Shown: piece after piece, positions 17,258 through 25,707 of the stretch
How the letters are laid out: the number at the start of each line of letters is the position of its first letter
How positions within the stretch are numbered: the first letter of the stretch is position 1
Source of the DNA: an uncultured Eubacterium sp.
Lineage (GTDB): Bacteria > Bacillota > Clostridia > Lachnospirales > Lachnospiraceae
Direction of reading: 5' to 3'
Assembly (NCBI GenBank): GCA_910577225.1
Contig: CAJTMV010000007.1
Span: 1-64,000, forward strand
DNA: 64,000 nt
Translations under genes and position numbers: made by a program
The notes under the pieces: generated by a model
Databases searched by the model: none
What the model was told of the DNA's origin: nothing
The model's input: only the letters and a program-made list of their open reading frames with translations

Positions 17258-18100
17258 ATGGCAGGAAAATTATATTTGTGCGCCACTCCCATTGGAAATC
17301 TGGAGGATATTACTTTACGGGTGTTACGTACGTTAAAAGAAGCAGATCTGATTGCAGCTGAAGATACGAGAAATTCCATTAAGCTACTGAATCATTTTGA
17401 TATCCGGGTACCTATGACCAGTTATCATGAATTTAATAAAATAGAGAAAGCATATCAGTTATTGCAAAAACTTCAGGAAGGGAAAAATATCGCTCTGATT
17501 ACAGATGCCGGAACTCCGGGGATCTCTGACCCTGGAGAAGAGCTGGTCAGGATTTGCTGCGAAGCAGGCATTGAAGTGAACGCTTTGCCAGGAGCCGCTG
17601 CGTGCGTGACTGCTTTAACGGTATCGGCATTAAGTACCAGAAGATTTGCATTTGAAGCATTTTTGCCGCGCGATAAGAAAAAACGAGGAAATATATTGCA
17701 AGAATTAAAGAATGAAACAAGGACGATTGTTATCTACGAGGCGCCGCATCACCTGCTGCATACGTTAGAGGAATTGTATCAGGTTCTTGGAAATCGTAAG
17801 ATATCGGTGTGCAGAGAGTTAACAAAAAAGCATGAAGAGATATTGCGTATGTCTTTGGAAGAAGCAGTTGATTATTATAAAGTGCAGGAAGCGCGCGGAG
17901 AGTTTGTTCTTGTAGTGGAAGGAAAATCTTATGACGATATTGAAGAGGAGAACAGGCAGAAATGGACAACGATGGACCTGCAGGAACATATGAATCTGTA
18001 TGAATCAAAAGGTATTTCAAGGAAAGAGGCTATGAAACAGGTCGCTAAAGATCGCGGGATTTCAAAGCGGGACGTCTATCATCAGTTATTGAATCACTGA
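17258..18100 (+). CDS. rsmI: 16S rRNA (cytidine1402-2'-O)-methyltransferase RsmI
   Basis: 280 aa tetrapyrrole-methylase-fold enzyme that methylates the ribose of C1402 in the 16S rRNA decoding centre. Family marks: GKLYLCATPIGNLEDITLR at the N-terminus, AAEDTRNSIKLLNHF, ITDAGTPGISDPGEELV and NALPGAAACVTAL. Ribosome site AAGGAG. It is the last gene of the run and is followed by a long hairpin. Confidence 0.95.
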   Translation: MAGKLYLCATPIGNLEDITLRVLRTLKEADLIAAEDTRNSIKLLNHFDIRVPMTSYHEFNKIEKAYQLLQKLQEGKNIALITDAGTPGISDPGEELVRICCEAGIEVNALPGAAACVTALTVSALSTRRFAFEAFLPRDKKKRGNILQELKNETRTIVIYEAPHHLLHTLEELYQVLGNRKISVCRELTKKHEEILRMSLEEAVDYYKVQEARGEFVLVVEGKSYDDIEEENRQKWTTMDLQEHMNLYESKGISRKEAMKQVAKDRGISKRDVYHQLLNH

Positions 18101-18114
18101 TCGATCAGATTTTG

Positions 18115-18160
18115 TTCAGCCCCCGGGTTCGGCAGAAATGCTCCCGGGGGCTGAAACTTT
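18115..18160. terminator. GC-rich terminator between rsmI and the DUF885 gene
   Basis: 13-bp perfect stem TTCAGCCCCCGGG / CCCGGGGGCTGAA with a 15-base loop. It lies between convergent genes. The T-run is short (acttt) on the plus strand. Confidence 0.8.
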
Positions 18161-18169
18161 AAATTGTAC

Positions 18170-20002
18170 TTAATTTGCCGCTTTGTAGTATTTCACGAAG
18201 TATTTTTCTAATATATAAAATGGCGCGGAACCCATATTCAGAACAGCAGTATGGAACGTTAACTCTGAATAATCATTTGCATAGTAAGTTTTCGCCTGCT
18301 CTTTGAGTTCCAGAAATTCCAGATATCCGATATAATATTTCAGATAGTTTGCCGGATTTTCAATTACGGCCTGATATATTTTGGATATTACAGAAGTTTC
18401 TGTAATCCCATATTTGCCTAAGAAGTCAGCAGTGTCAGCCAAAGTCCATCCGTCATAATGTACGCTCATATCAACAGTAGCATAAAGACTTAATGTTGCA
18501 TCCTGATTTAACATAAGTGCGCGGGAAATCAGGGGATCCAGTCCGGCATACTGATAGGAAAGCATTTCTACATAAGTAGCCCATCCTTCAGTATAACCGC
18601 CATGATATAACAGATAGCGGATCGGAGACAGATTTTTAGAGTAAGAATAAATGGTCTGATATAAATGACCGGGATATCCTTCGTGTGCCAAAGTTGTAAA
18701 TAATTCTATCTCATTATAATTATTTCCCGGATTGATATAAATACAATTTTCAGTAAACTGATCCATAGGTGCTGTCAGATAAAAGGCAGGGGATAAAAAT
18801 TCCTGCAGCTTTTCATTGACGTTTTTCACAGTGTAATGAGCTGAAGGGGCTGCTGGAAACGAGGTCTGAATCTGTGTTTTTAAATGTTCCAGCATTTCTT
18901 CAGGCGTCTGATAAGGCAGTAGTCCGGAAGACTGATGATAGGCGTTTTTCGTTAAATTAGTTGTTATTTCAGTAAATTCTTCCAGGTTTTTATCGCGTTG
19001 TTCTTCTGTCATTTTCTGAAGCTGAGAAATGGAACGATCGGAACCTGTTGTAGTTTTTACAAGCAGTTCATAATATTTTTTTCCATTTTTGAAGTAACAG
19101 AGGCCCTGCTCATTTTTACCTTCTTTTCGAAGAGCTTTTAATATGGCGATCAGATTGTGGTAGGCAGGATAGACATGTTCCTGCAGCATTTCCTGATTCT
19201 GGCGAATATAATCGTTCTTCTCTTTTTTACTTAATGATTTTATCTGATCCAGACGTTCTTTAAATGTTATTTCCCAAAAGGAATCTTTTGAGTTTTCCGG
19301 AATAAATGCCTGGCATTGTGAAATCAGATTATCTACTGCTCTCTGGTTCATAAAAAGATCCTGTTTGGCTTTTTCTTTTTCAAAAGCGCAAACTTGTTGA
19401 AACAGCGTATCGTATTGGGAGAGCAGAGTGAGATAATCGTCGATATCTTTCTTTGTGCGGAAGGAATATTCAGCAAGCAAAATCGGATATTCGGACTGAA
19501 CGCCTCCCGTAGAGCTTAGTAATTCATTATAATAGTAGTAAGGCGCCAGCTCCATGCTTCGTGAGATAGAATCCTGCAAGATGTCATATGTAATTTGTGA
19601 AGAAAGCGACATCCTGGAAGAATCATATTTTTTCAGCTCATTTTGCATATTTTCTAACGCTGCAAGCTGAGAAGATTCCTGTTTTGAAGAAACGATTCCA
19701 AATGTAACAGGATATTCCCTGATATCAGCTGAAGAAGGATCTGCGAGCGTATAATGAAGATTTAAAGTATTTTCAGTTATTTGTGCCTGAAACAATTTCT
19801 TTAGGTAAGATTGAAAGGCGGCTTCCTGGTTTTTTGCTGTGGATTGTGTACTTATATAAGAAGAATCCGTCTGTGTAGATGCAGCATGGAATCGATATAA
19901 CCAAATTACGAGCAAAAGACCAATCAGTGCATAGATTGGAAACAGGAGCGGGGAAGGTATTTTCTTTTTGTCTGATTTGTTCGAAAAACTAAAACGTTTC
20001 AT
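18170..20002 (-). CDS. DUF885 family membrane-anchored metallohydrolase
   Basis: 610 aa. The N-terminus has a basic segment and one membrane helix (about residues 18-38, LLFPIYALIGLLLVIWLY), probably an uncleaved anchor or lipoprotein-like signal without a lipobox cysteine. The rest is mostly helical and carries the DUF885 signature THEGYPGHLYQT in the form LAHEGYPGHLYQT, followed by GYTEGWATYVEML, the putative zinc-binding region of this M32-like peptidase group. It probably acts outside the membrane on peptides. It is a single gene with its own upstream region. Confidence 0.85.
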   Translation of the reverse strand: MKRFSFSNKSDKKKIPSPLLFPIYALIGLLLVIWLYRFHAASTQTDSSYISTQSTAKNQEAAFQSYLKKLFQAQITENTLNLHYTLADPSSADIREYPVTFGIVSSKQESSQLAALENMQNELKKYDSSRMSLSSQITYDILQDSISRSMELAPYYYYNELLSSTGGVQSEYPILLAEYSFRTKKDIDDYLTLLSQYDTLFQQVCAFEKEKAKQDLFMNQRAVDNLISQCQAFIPENSKDSFWEITFKERLDQIKSLSKKEKNDYIRQNQEMLQEHVYPAYHNLIAILKALRKEGKNEQGLCYFKNGKKYYELLVKTTTGSDRSISQLQKMTEEQRDKNLEEFTEITTNLTKNAYHQSSGLLPYQTPEEMLEHLKTQIQTSFPAAPSAHYTVKNVNEKLQEFLSPAFYLTAPMDQFTENCIYINPGNNYNEIELFTTLAHEGYPGHLYQTIYSYSKNLSPIRYLLYHGGYTEGWATYVEMLSYQYAGLDPLISRALMLNQDATLSLYATVDMSVHYDGWTLADTADFLGKYGITETSVISKIYQAVIENPANYLKYYIGYLEFLELKEQAKTYYANDYSELTFHTAVLNMGSAPFYILEKYFVKYYKAAN

Positions 20003-20234
20003 AATACCTCATTGTTAATATGCGGCAGATTTCTAATGAGTTATTTTTAATAGAAGGATATCGTATTTTCTATCTTGTGGATATCTTAGGGAGGTTGTGT
20101 ATAATAACCTGAAAAATCAGGTGTGCTGTGGATGATATTAGAAAGCTGCCAAATATTTACCTGAATGATTGAATTTGTATAATATATGATTGTTTTAGAA
20201 AAATAGAACGTCCATGAAATTGCATGCAGTCTGA
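20003..20234. other. upstream region of the DUF885 gene
   Basis: About 230 bp that must carry the minus-strand promoter of the DUF885 gene. A small CCTGA/TCAGG hairpin lies near 20109-20120. No gene seen. Confidence 0.5.
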
Positions 20235-20265
20235 AAAACCAGCTTATCACTGATAAGCTGGTTTT
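20235..20265. terminator. terminator of the glucosidase operon
   Basis: AAAACCAGCTTATCA / TGATAAGCTGGTTTT, a perfect 15-bp inverted repeat with A- and T-rich ends. It lies just beyond the minus-strand glucosidase stop at 20291. Confidence 0.9.
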
Positions 20266-20290
20266 AAAGCGTTTCTTTTTCTCACAGGTA

Positions 20291-21958
20291 TTATTTTTTT
20301 AATAATACAAATGCTTCGTAAGGTTTTAAAGTAATCGTTTCTTCTTTATATGAAGACGAGGTATTTGATATCAGACAAACGGCGTTTTGGAAGGATTCCG
20401 GTATCTGAAAATCGGCTTCTTTTTGAGAAAAATTGCAAACGACGAGTATTTTTTCATCTTCCAGAGTTCTTGTGTAAACGAACAGATCTTCGCTGTTTTC
20501 TAAAAGTAATTCGTATTTACCATATACGATGACCGGATACTGTTTACGAAGCGTAATCAGTTTTTTATAGTAATGGAACACAGAATCAGGATCAGAAGTC
20601 TGCGCTTTTGCATTTATTTCTGTATAATTTGGATTTACGGCGATCCATGGCTGTGCTGATGAAAATCCGGCATAGGCGGTATCGTCCCATTGCATAGGAG
20701 TTCTGGCATTGTCACGACTTTTAAATATAAGGCATGGCCAGAATGCTTCATGAGAAAGGCGGCCGCTTTCGCACCATTCTTCATATGCATGAATACTTTC
20801 GATATCTCGAAATTCCTTTCGATCGCTGAATGGATAATTGGTCATTCCAAGTTCTTCTCCCTGGTAGATGTAAGGAGTACCCTGCATCATGTGCAGACAG
20901 GTTGCCAGCATTTTTGCAGAAACTTCGCGGTATTGCGGACTGTCATTTCCGAACCGTGAAACAGCTCTTGGCTGATCGTGATTATCCCAAAACAGACTAT
21001 TCCAGGCTTTGCCATACAATTCAGTCTGCCAGCGCGACAATAATTTCTTTAACGTCGTCAGAGGAATTTGCTCATCCGTCCATTTTCCATATTTACCATC
21101 GCTTTCTACATGTTCAAACTGAAATACCATATTTAATTCGTTTGTATCTTCGCCGGCGTATAGCTTTGCCTGTTCCGGAGTTACGCCGGACGTTTCTCCA
21201 ACAGTCATAATATCGTATTTGGATAATACCTGCTCGTTCATCTCCTGCAGATATTTGTGAACATTTGGCCCATGTACGCAGTAAGGTGCAAAATCTCCAT
21301 ACAGATCGTGTACTTCACCGTCTGGCATATCTTTTGTCTTGGATATCATACTAATCACATCCATGCGGAATCCGTCGATGCCTTTTTCACACCACCAGGT
21401 CATCATATCAAATACTTCTTTGCGCACCATAGGATGATCCCAGTTTAAATCCGGCTGCTTTTTGGAAAAAAGATGCAGATAGTACATATCTGTCGCTGCA
21501 TCGTATTCCCAGGCAGGGCCGCCGAAACAGGATCCCCAGTTATTTGGAGGAGCTGCAGCATCTTTGCCCTCACGCCAGATATAGTAATCCCGATACGGGT
21601 TTTCTTTTGATTTGCGGCTTTCAATAAACCATTCATGCTCATCGGAAGTATGATTGACAACGAGATCCATCACGATCCGGATATTTCTTTTATGAGCTTC
21701 TTCAAGCATTTCATCAAAATCATCCATGGTACCAAATTCGCTCATAATGGATCGGTAATCGCTGATGTCGTACCCATTATCATCATTCGGGGACTGATAC
21801 ACAGGAGATAACCATATGATGTCGATACCAAGATATTTCAGGTAATCCAGTTTGCCTGTGATTCCTTTGATATCTCCGATTCCATCCCCGTTGCTGTCCA
21901 TAAAACTGCGCGGGTAGATCTGATAAATAACTGATTCTTTCCACCATGTTTTTTTCAT
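20291..21958 (-). CDS. GH13_31 alpha-glucosidase, oligo-1,6-glucosidase type
   Basis: 555 aa from the ATG at 21958 (MKKTWWKES), chosen because AGAAAGGAACGG precedes it; an in-frame ATG 21 bases upstream overlaps this site. TIM-barrel alpha-amylase-family enzyme. The calcium-loop-like segment DSNGDGIGDI is at 22-31, the nucleophile D200 in DGFRMDVIS, the acid/base E255 in VGETSG, and the third carboxylate in FWDNHDQPR. Valine after the nucleophile aspartate is the residue associated with alpha-1,6 preference in this subfamily, so isomaltose-type oligosaccharides are the likely substrate (inference). No signal peptide, so cytosolic. Second gene of a two-gene operon. Confidence 0.9.
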   Translation of the reverse strand: MKKTWWKESVIYQIYPRSFMDSNGDGIGDIKGITGKLDYLKYLGIDIIWLSPVYQSPNDDNGYDISDYRSIMSEFGTMDDFDEMLEEAHKRNIRIVMDLVVNHTSDEHEWFIESRKSKENPYRDYYIWREGKDAAAPPNNWGSCFGGPAWEYDAATDMYYLHLFSKKQPDLNWDHPMVRKEVFDMMTWWCEKGIDGFRMDVISMISKTKDMPDGEVHDLYGDFAPYCVHGPNVHKYLQEMNEQVLSKYDIMTVGETSGVTPEQAKLYAGEDTNELNMVFQFEHVESDGKYGKWTDEQIPLTTLKKLLSRWQTELYGKAWNSLFWDNHDQPRAVSRFGNDSPQYREVSAKMLATCLHMMQGTPYIYQGEELGMTNYPFSDRKEFRDIESIHAYEEWCESGRLSHEAFWPCLIFKSRDNARTPMQWDDTAYAGFSSAQPWIAVNPNYTEINAKAQTSDPDSVFHYYKKLITLRKQYPVIVYGKYELLLENSEDLFVYTRTLEDEKILVVCNFSQKEADFQIPESFQNAVCLISNTSSSYKEETITLKPYEAFVLLKK

Positions 21959-21982
21959 CGCTTTCCGTTCCTTTCTCATTCT

Positions 21983-23647
21983 TTAAAATTCTAATATCAC
22001 AACCTGATAACCGCTTAAGTAAAGTATGTTGTCTGTTTGTCTCAGCGTCGAATCATTGTTTAATAAAATACGTTTATAGGTTTGAGGAAGATGCACAGCC
22101 TGTTCTTCTTTCTGATAATTACCAATTACGAGCAGTGTCTTATCTTCCTTGCGGTAATAAGCCATTAAGTTTTTCTGATCTTCCCAGACCGGTTCTAACG
22201 TACCGTATACGATTGTATTTTTATATTCCGGATGTTTGCGCAGCGCGATCAATTGTTTGTAAAAATTTTTTACGGAGCCTTTGTCGTTTTGCTGTGAAGC
22301 AGCGTTAATTGTCGTATAATTTGGATTTACTTTGAGCCACGGCGTACCGGTCGTAAATCCGGCATGTTTATCCGCAGACCACTGCATTGGCGTTCTGGCA
22401 TTATCACGACTGAATCTGGATACAGCATTTAAGGCTTCTTCTGGTGAGAGTCCGGCATTTAAGGCTGTCTGGTATTCATCCAGTGTGGAAATATCGTCTA
22501 TTTCATCGATAGAAGCAAACGGCACATTTTCCATTCCGAGTTCCTGTCCCTGATAGATAAAAGGAATCCCGCGCAGCATAAAATTTAATGCGGCAAGCAT
22601 TTTTTTACTTTTTACCGTGCAGTCGCCCTGTGGAAGATATCGGCTGACACCTCTTGGTTCATCGTGATTTTCTATAATATTTGACAAAAATCCGATCTGT
22701 CCGGCCTTTTTTTGCGCTTCAAAACAACAGGTTTTGTATTCTTCAGGCGTAATTTGTCTGGCGTCGTACCATCCTTTTTCACTGCCGCCGCAAATGGTTT
22801 CATTGAAATCGAACATGCTTGAGAAATAACCGTTTTCTCCTATAAAGTCGGAAATCTCTTCAGGTTTTTCATTGAACACTTCTCCAACCGTAAATGCATC
22901 GTAATTTTTAAATGTACGATCACGCATTTCTCCTAAAAACTGTCCGATTCCCTGTGCTTCTTTTAACATATTATTAATACTGGACAGTCCATCGGCACGA
23001 TCCGGTTCATAGTTGCGAAATGGAAGCGCTTTTTTGATATTAATAATAGCGTCAATACGAAAACCGCCGATTCCTTTTTCCAGCCACCAGTTAATATTTT
23101 TATATATTTCTTCGCGAAGCTGCGGATTCTCCCAGTTTAAGTCTGGCTGTTTCTTGTGAAAAACATGCAGATATTGTTTCTTTGTACCTGGAAGGTCTTC
23201 CCAAACGGGCCCGCCAAAGTAAGAACGCCAGTTGGTTGGGAGCGTGTCTTCTTTTTTATCCTCAAGGTAAAAGAAATTGCCGTATTTGCCTTCAGGGTCC
23301 TTGCAGGCTTTTTGAAACCATTCGTGTTCGTCGGAACAGTGATTGACTACGAGGTCCATCAGCAGATACATGTCGCGTTTTTTTGCCTCAGCGATTAAGC
23401 GGTCCATATCATCCATCGTACCGAAACGAGGATCGATCCTGTAATAGTCTGAAATGTCATAACCTTCGTCAGCTAATGGAGAACAGTAACATGGAGACAA
23501 CCAGATAATATCAATACCGAGATCATGAAGATAATCCAGTTTGCTGATAATACCGGGAATATCGCCAATTCCGTCCCCATTGGAATCACAAAAACTCTTT
23601 GGATAAATTTGGTATGCCACTTTGTCATGCCACCATTTTTTTGTCAT
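21983..23647 (-). CDS. GH13_31 alpha-glucosidase, probably alpha-1,4 or sucrose type
   Basis: 554 aa paralogue of the next gene in the operon, 24 bases apart. Nucleophile in GGFRIDAII, acid/base in TVGEVFNE and third acid in IIENHDEPRG. Alanine follows the nucleophile where the neighbour has valine; in GH13_31 this position separates alpha-1,4/sucrose enzymes from alpha-1,6 enzymes, so the two proteins may divide the substrates between them. Cytosolic, with ribosome site GGAGG. It lies downstream of the AraC regulator in the same orientation. Confidence 0.88.
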   Translation of the reverse strand: MTKKWWHDKVAYQIYPKSFCDSNGDGIGDIPGIISKLDYLHDLGIDIIWLSPCYCSPLADEGYDISDYYRIDPRFGTMDDMDRLIAEAKKRDMYLLMDLVVNHCSDEHEWFQKACKDPEGKYGNFFYLEDKKEDTLPTNWRSYFGGPVWEDLPGTKKQYLHVFHKKQPDLNWENPQLREEIYKNINWWLEKGIGGFRIDAIINIKKALPFRNYEPDRADGLSSINNMLKEAQGIGQFLGEMRDRTFKNYDAFTVGEVFNEKPEEISDFIGENGYFSSMFDFNETICGGSEKGWYDARQITPEEYKTCCFEAQKKAGQIGFLSNIIENHDEPRGVSRYLPQGDCTVKSKKMLAALNFMLRGIPFIYQGQELGMENVPFASIDEIDDISTLDEYQTALNAGLSPEEALNAVSRFSRDNARTPMQWSADKHAGFTTGTPWLKVNPNYTTINAASQQNDKGSVKNFYKQLIALRKHPEYKNTIVYGTLEPVWEDQKNLMAYYRKEDKTLLVIGNYQKEEQAVHLPQTYKRILLNNDSTLRQTDNILYLSGYQVVILEF

Positions 23648-23798
23648 AAATATACCTCCGTAAGATATTATTCTTTGAATGATTGTACTGTAGGTTGCAG
23701 GTGTTCGGATCTGTTTTTTTACATTATAATGGTATATTTTGAAAATGTCTTACGTTTATTTGATTAAAAAATACAATATTTTGACTTTTACAAAAATA

Positions 23799-24755
23799 TT
23801 AGTCTTTATGACTCCTGTTTTCTGAAAGATCAGGCATTTCTTCGGCATTTTTGGAGTGATAATTTTTACGATATTGTAATGGGGTAGTGTTGGTACAGTT
23901 TCTAAATTCCCTCAAAAAGTTTCCAAGATTATTGTACCCGCATTCCAGGCAGACTTCCATTACCGGAAGTTCTGTTTCTTTTAACAGATGAACGGCCTGT
24001 TTTATCCGGTAATCGTTGATATATGCTATGGGAGAACGACCGATAGCCTTTTTAAAAAAGCGGCAAAAATATTGTTCGTTCATATTTACCAATTCTGCCA
24101 GATCACGAATATATATTTTTTCTTTATAGTTTTCCATAATATATGTAATAATTTTTTTTATTTCTTCTACGCGCTTGTCATAATTTTTTTCTGAGGGAAT
24201 AAAAAGTCTGCCGGCAGATAGCAGCGCAAAGATGTGCAGCAGAGAGGACTTTATAAATAACTGACTGGTCAGATCATTCGATAACGTGTGGTCTTCAAAG
24301 GGCTGCCTGCTTTTGCGTATGATATTTAAAAATATATCCCGAACAGATGTAAAATCAGGATGCTCCGGCCTGAGACAACGGGGAAACAGCATTTTCCCAT
24401 TTTGTATCGGCTGGATCAGCTGCACCTGAACTGCGTCATAACAGTCAAAACTTAAAATATCTGGTGAAAAAACGATCGCTTCTTCTTCTGAACTTTTATT
24501 TTTTTCGATGACAATACTATGTAGTTCTCCAGGATTAATGAAATAAATGCATTCAGAACGAATATAAAATGGTTCCATGTTAATCTCAAGTCGGAAATCT
24601 CCTTCAAAAAAATAGATGATTTCTATTTCTTCATGCCAGTGATGTTTTACCATAGTACCTTTTGAAAAAAAACAGGTTTTGTAAGCTGCAAAAGGAAATG
24701 ATTTCGTGCCATGGTGACGGGGTTCCTTCAGAGTGGGAGATTGCGGGTGCTGCAT
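23799..24755 (-). CDS. AraC family transcriptional regulator
   Basis: 318 aa from ATG 24755 (MQHPQSPTLKE), selected because AAGGAGGAATCAC directly precedes it; the open frame extends a further 57 codons upstream through a short-repeat region and is probably not translated. The N-terminal cupin-like sensor domain has HWHEEIEIIYFFEGDFRLEI and the INPGELHSI pattern. The C-terminal double helix-turn-helix is IRDLAELVNMNEQYFCRFFKKAIGRSP and VMEVCLECGYNNLGNFLREFR. It probably senses a sugar and activates the two adjacent glucosidase genes. Confidence 0.88.
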   Translation of the reverse strand: MQHPQSPTLKEPRHHGTKSFPFAAYKTCFFSKGTMVKHHWHEEIEIIYFFEGDFRLEINMEPFYIRSECIYFINPGELHSIVIEKNKSSEEEAIVFSPDILSFDCYDAVQVQLIQPIQNGKMLFPRCLRPEHPDFTSVRDIFLNIIRKSRQPFEDHTLSNDLTSQLFIKSSLLHIFALLSAGRLFIPSEKNYDKRVEEIKKIITYIMENYKEKIYIRDLAELVNMNEQYFCRFFKKAIGRSPIAYINDYRIKQAVHLLKETELPVMEVCLECGYNNLGNFLREFRNCTNTTPLQYRKNYHSKNAEEMPDLSENRSHKD

Positions 24756-24838
24756 GTGATTCCTCCTTGACATGTGTGCTGTTCTAATGAAGTTAACATT
24801 AGGATAAAGAAAAGTCAAGATGTAATCGATCAGGGAAA

Positions 24839-24903
24839 GGATGTTTGAAGGCAGGATATTTGGGCGGAGGATATTTGAGTGAAGGACATTTGAAGAAAGG
24901 ATG
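24839..24903. repeat. 15-bp imperfect tandem repeat
   Basis: Four to five copies of ggatatttgaggaaa-like units in a row between the divergent araC-type gene and spmA. It lies where the divergent promoters should be; whether it binds a regulator is unknown. Confidence 0.7.
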
Positions 24904-25000
24904 CAGCAGTTGATCGCGGCGACCATGAATTTTTAGTTTTGTGTCTGGATTGCGAAGGATACACATATATATGGAAGAAAGATATATTTCTGGTGAGAGT

Positions 25001-25651
25001 ATGAATTATTTATGGGGATGTATGATCGTTGCCGGTATTGTTTATGCGGCATTGACAGGATCATTGCCTGATGTTACGCAGGCGGCAATCGATTCTTCTA
25101 AAGAAGCGGTTACTTTATGTGTGACCATGACCGGGGTGATGGCCTTGTGGATGGGTTTGATGAGGATTGCGGAAAAATCCGGCATTATTTCAAGTGCTGT
25201 CAGGTGCATGAAGCCGATTCTGAGAATTTTATTTCCGAGGATACCGAAAGGTCATTCGGCGAATCAGTATATTGCGGAAAATTTTATTGCAAATGTGTTT
25301 GGATTGGGATGGGCGGCTACGCCGGCTGGCTTAAAAGCCATGGAGAGCCTGGAAGAGCTGGAGGAGGAAAAGCGGAAGGAGGAAGAAAAAAGAATAAAAG
25401 AAAGAAGCGGCCGGACGGAAATAAAAAGGCCTTCCGTTCCACGGGGGACGGCCAGCAATGAGATGTGTACGTTCCTGATCCTGAATATTTCGTCTCTGCA
25501 GCTGATTCCGGTGAATATGATCGCCTACCGGAGCCAGTACGGGGCGGTAAACCCGGCGTCCATTGTCGGGCCGGCGATTATAGCCACGGCGGTGAGTACG
25601 CTGACGGCGATTATTTTTTGTAAAGTGATGGATGGAAAGCGGAGAGCGTGA
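25001..25651 (+). CDS. spmA: spore maturation protein A
   Basis: 216 aa from ATG 25001 (GGTGAGAG upstream); upstream ATGs in the same frame lack a ribosome site. Nucleoside-recognition (Gate) domain membrane protein of the SpmA family: several hydrophobic helices, the segment ENFIANVFGLGWAATPAGLKAME and, after a variable charged linker, ASNEMCTFLILNISSLQLIP. SpmA and SpmB help spore-core dehydration in Bacillus. spmB, normally the next gene, is absent from this window. The linker and everything after the GLKAME codons (25328 onward) is the part repeated four times downstream; in the insertion model this 3' end was delivered by the most recent element. Confidence 0.9.
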   Translation: MNYLWGCMIVAGIVYAALTGSLPDVTQAAIDSSKEAVTLCVTMTGVMALWMGLMRIAEKSGIISSAVRCMKPILRILFPRIPKGHSANQYIAENFIANVFGLGWAATPAGLKAMESLEELEEEKRKEEEKRIKERSGRTEIKRPSVPRGTASNEMCTFLILNISSLQLIPVNMIAYRSQYGAVNPASIVGPAIIATAVSTLTAIIFCKVMDGKRRA

Positions 25652-25675
25652 GGCTCTCCGCATTTTAGTCTTTTA
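25639..25675 (+). terminator. terminator overlapping the spmA stop
   Basis: GCGGAGAGC / GCTCTCCGC with a 5-base loop, followed by attttagtctttt. The spmA stop codon TGA lies in the loop. The same arrangement (hairpin immediately at the tail stop) recurs after the second tail. Confidence 0.85.
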
Positions 25676-25707
25676 AGAAATGTGAAGTTGACAGAAAGCC
25701 GCTGGTA

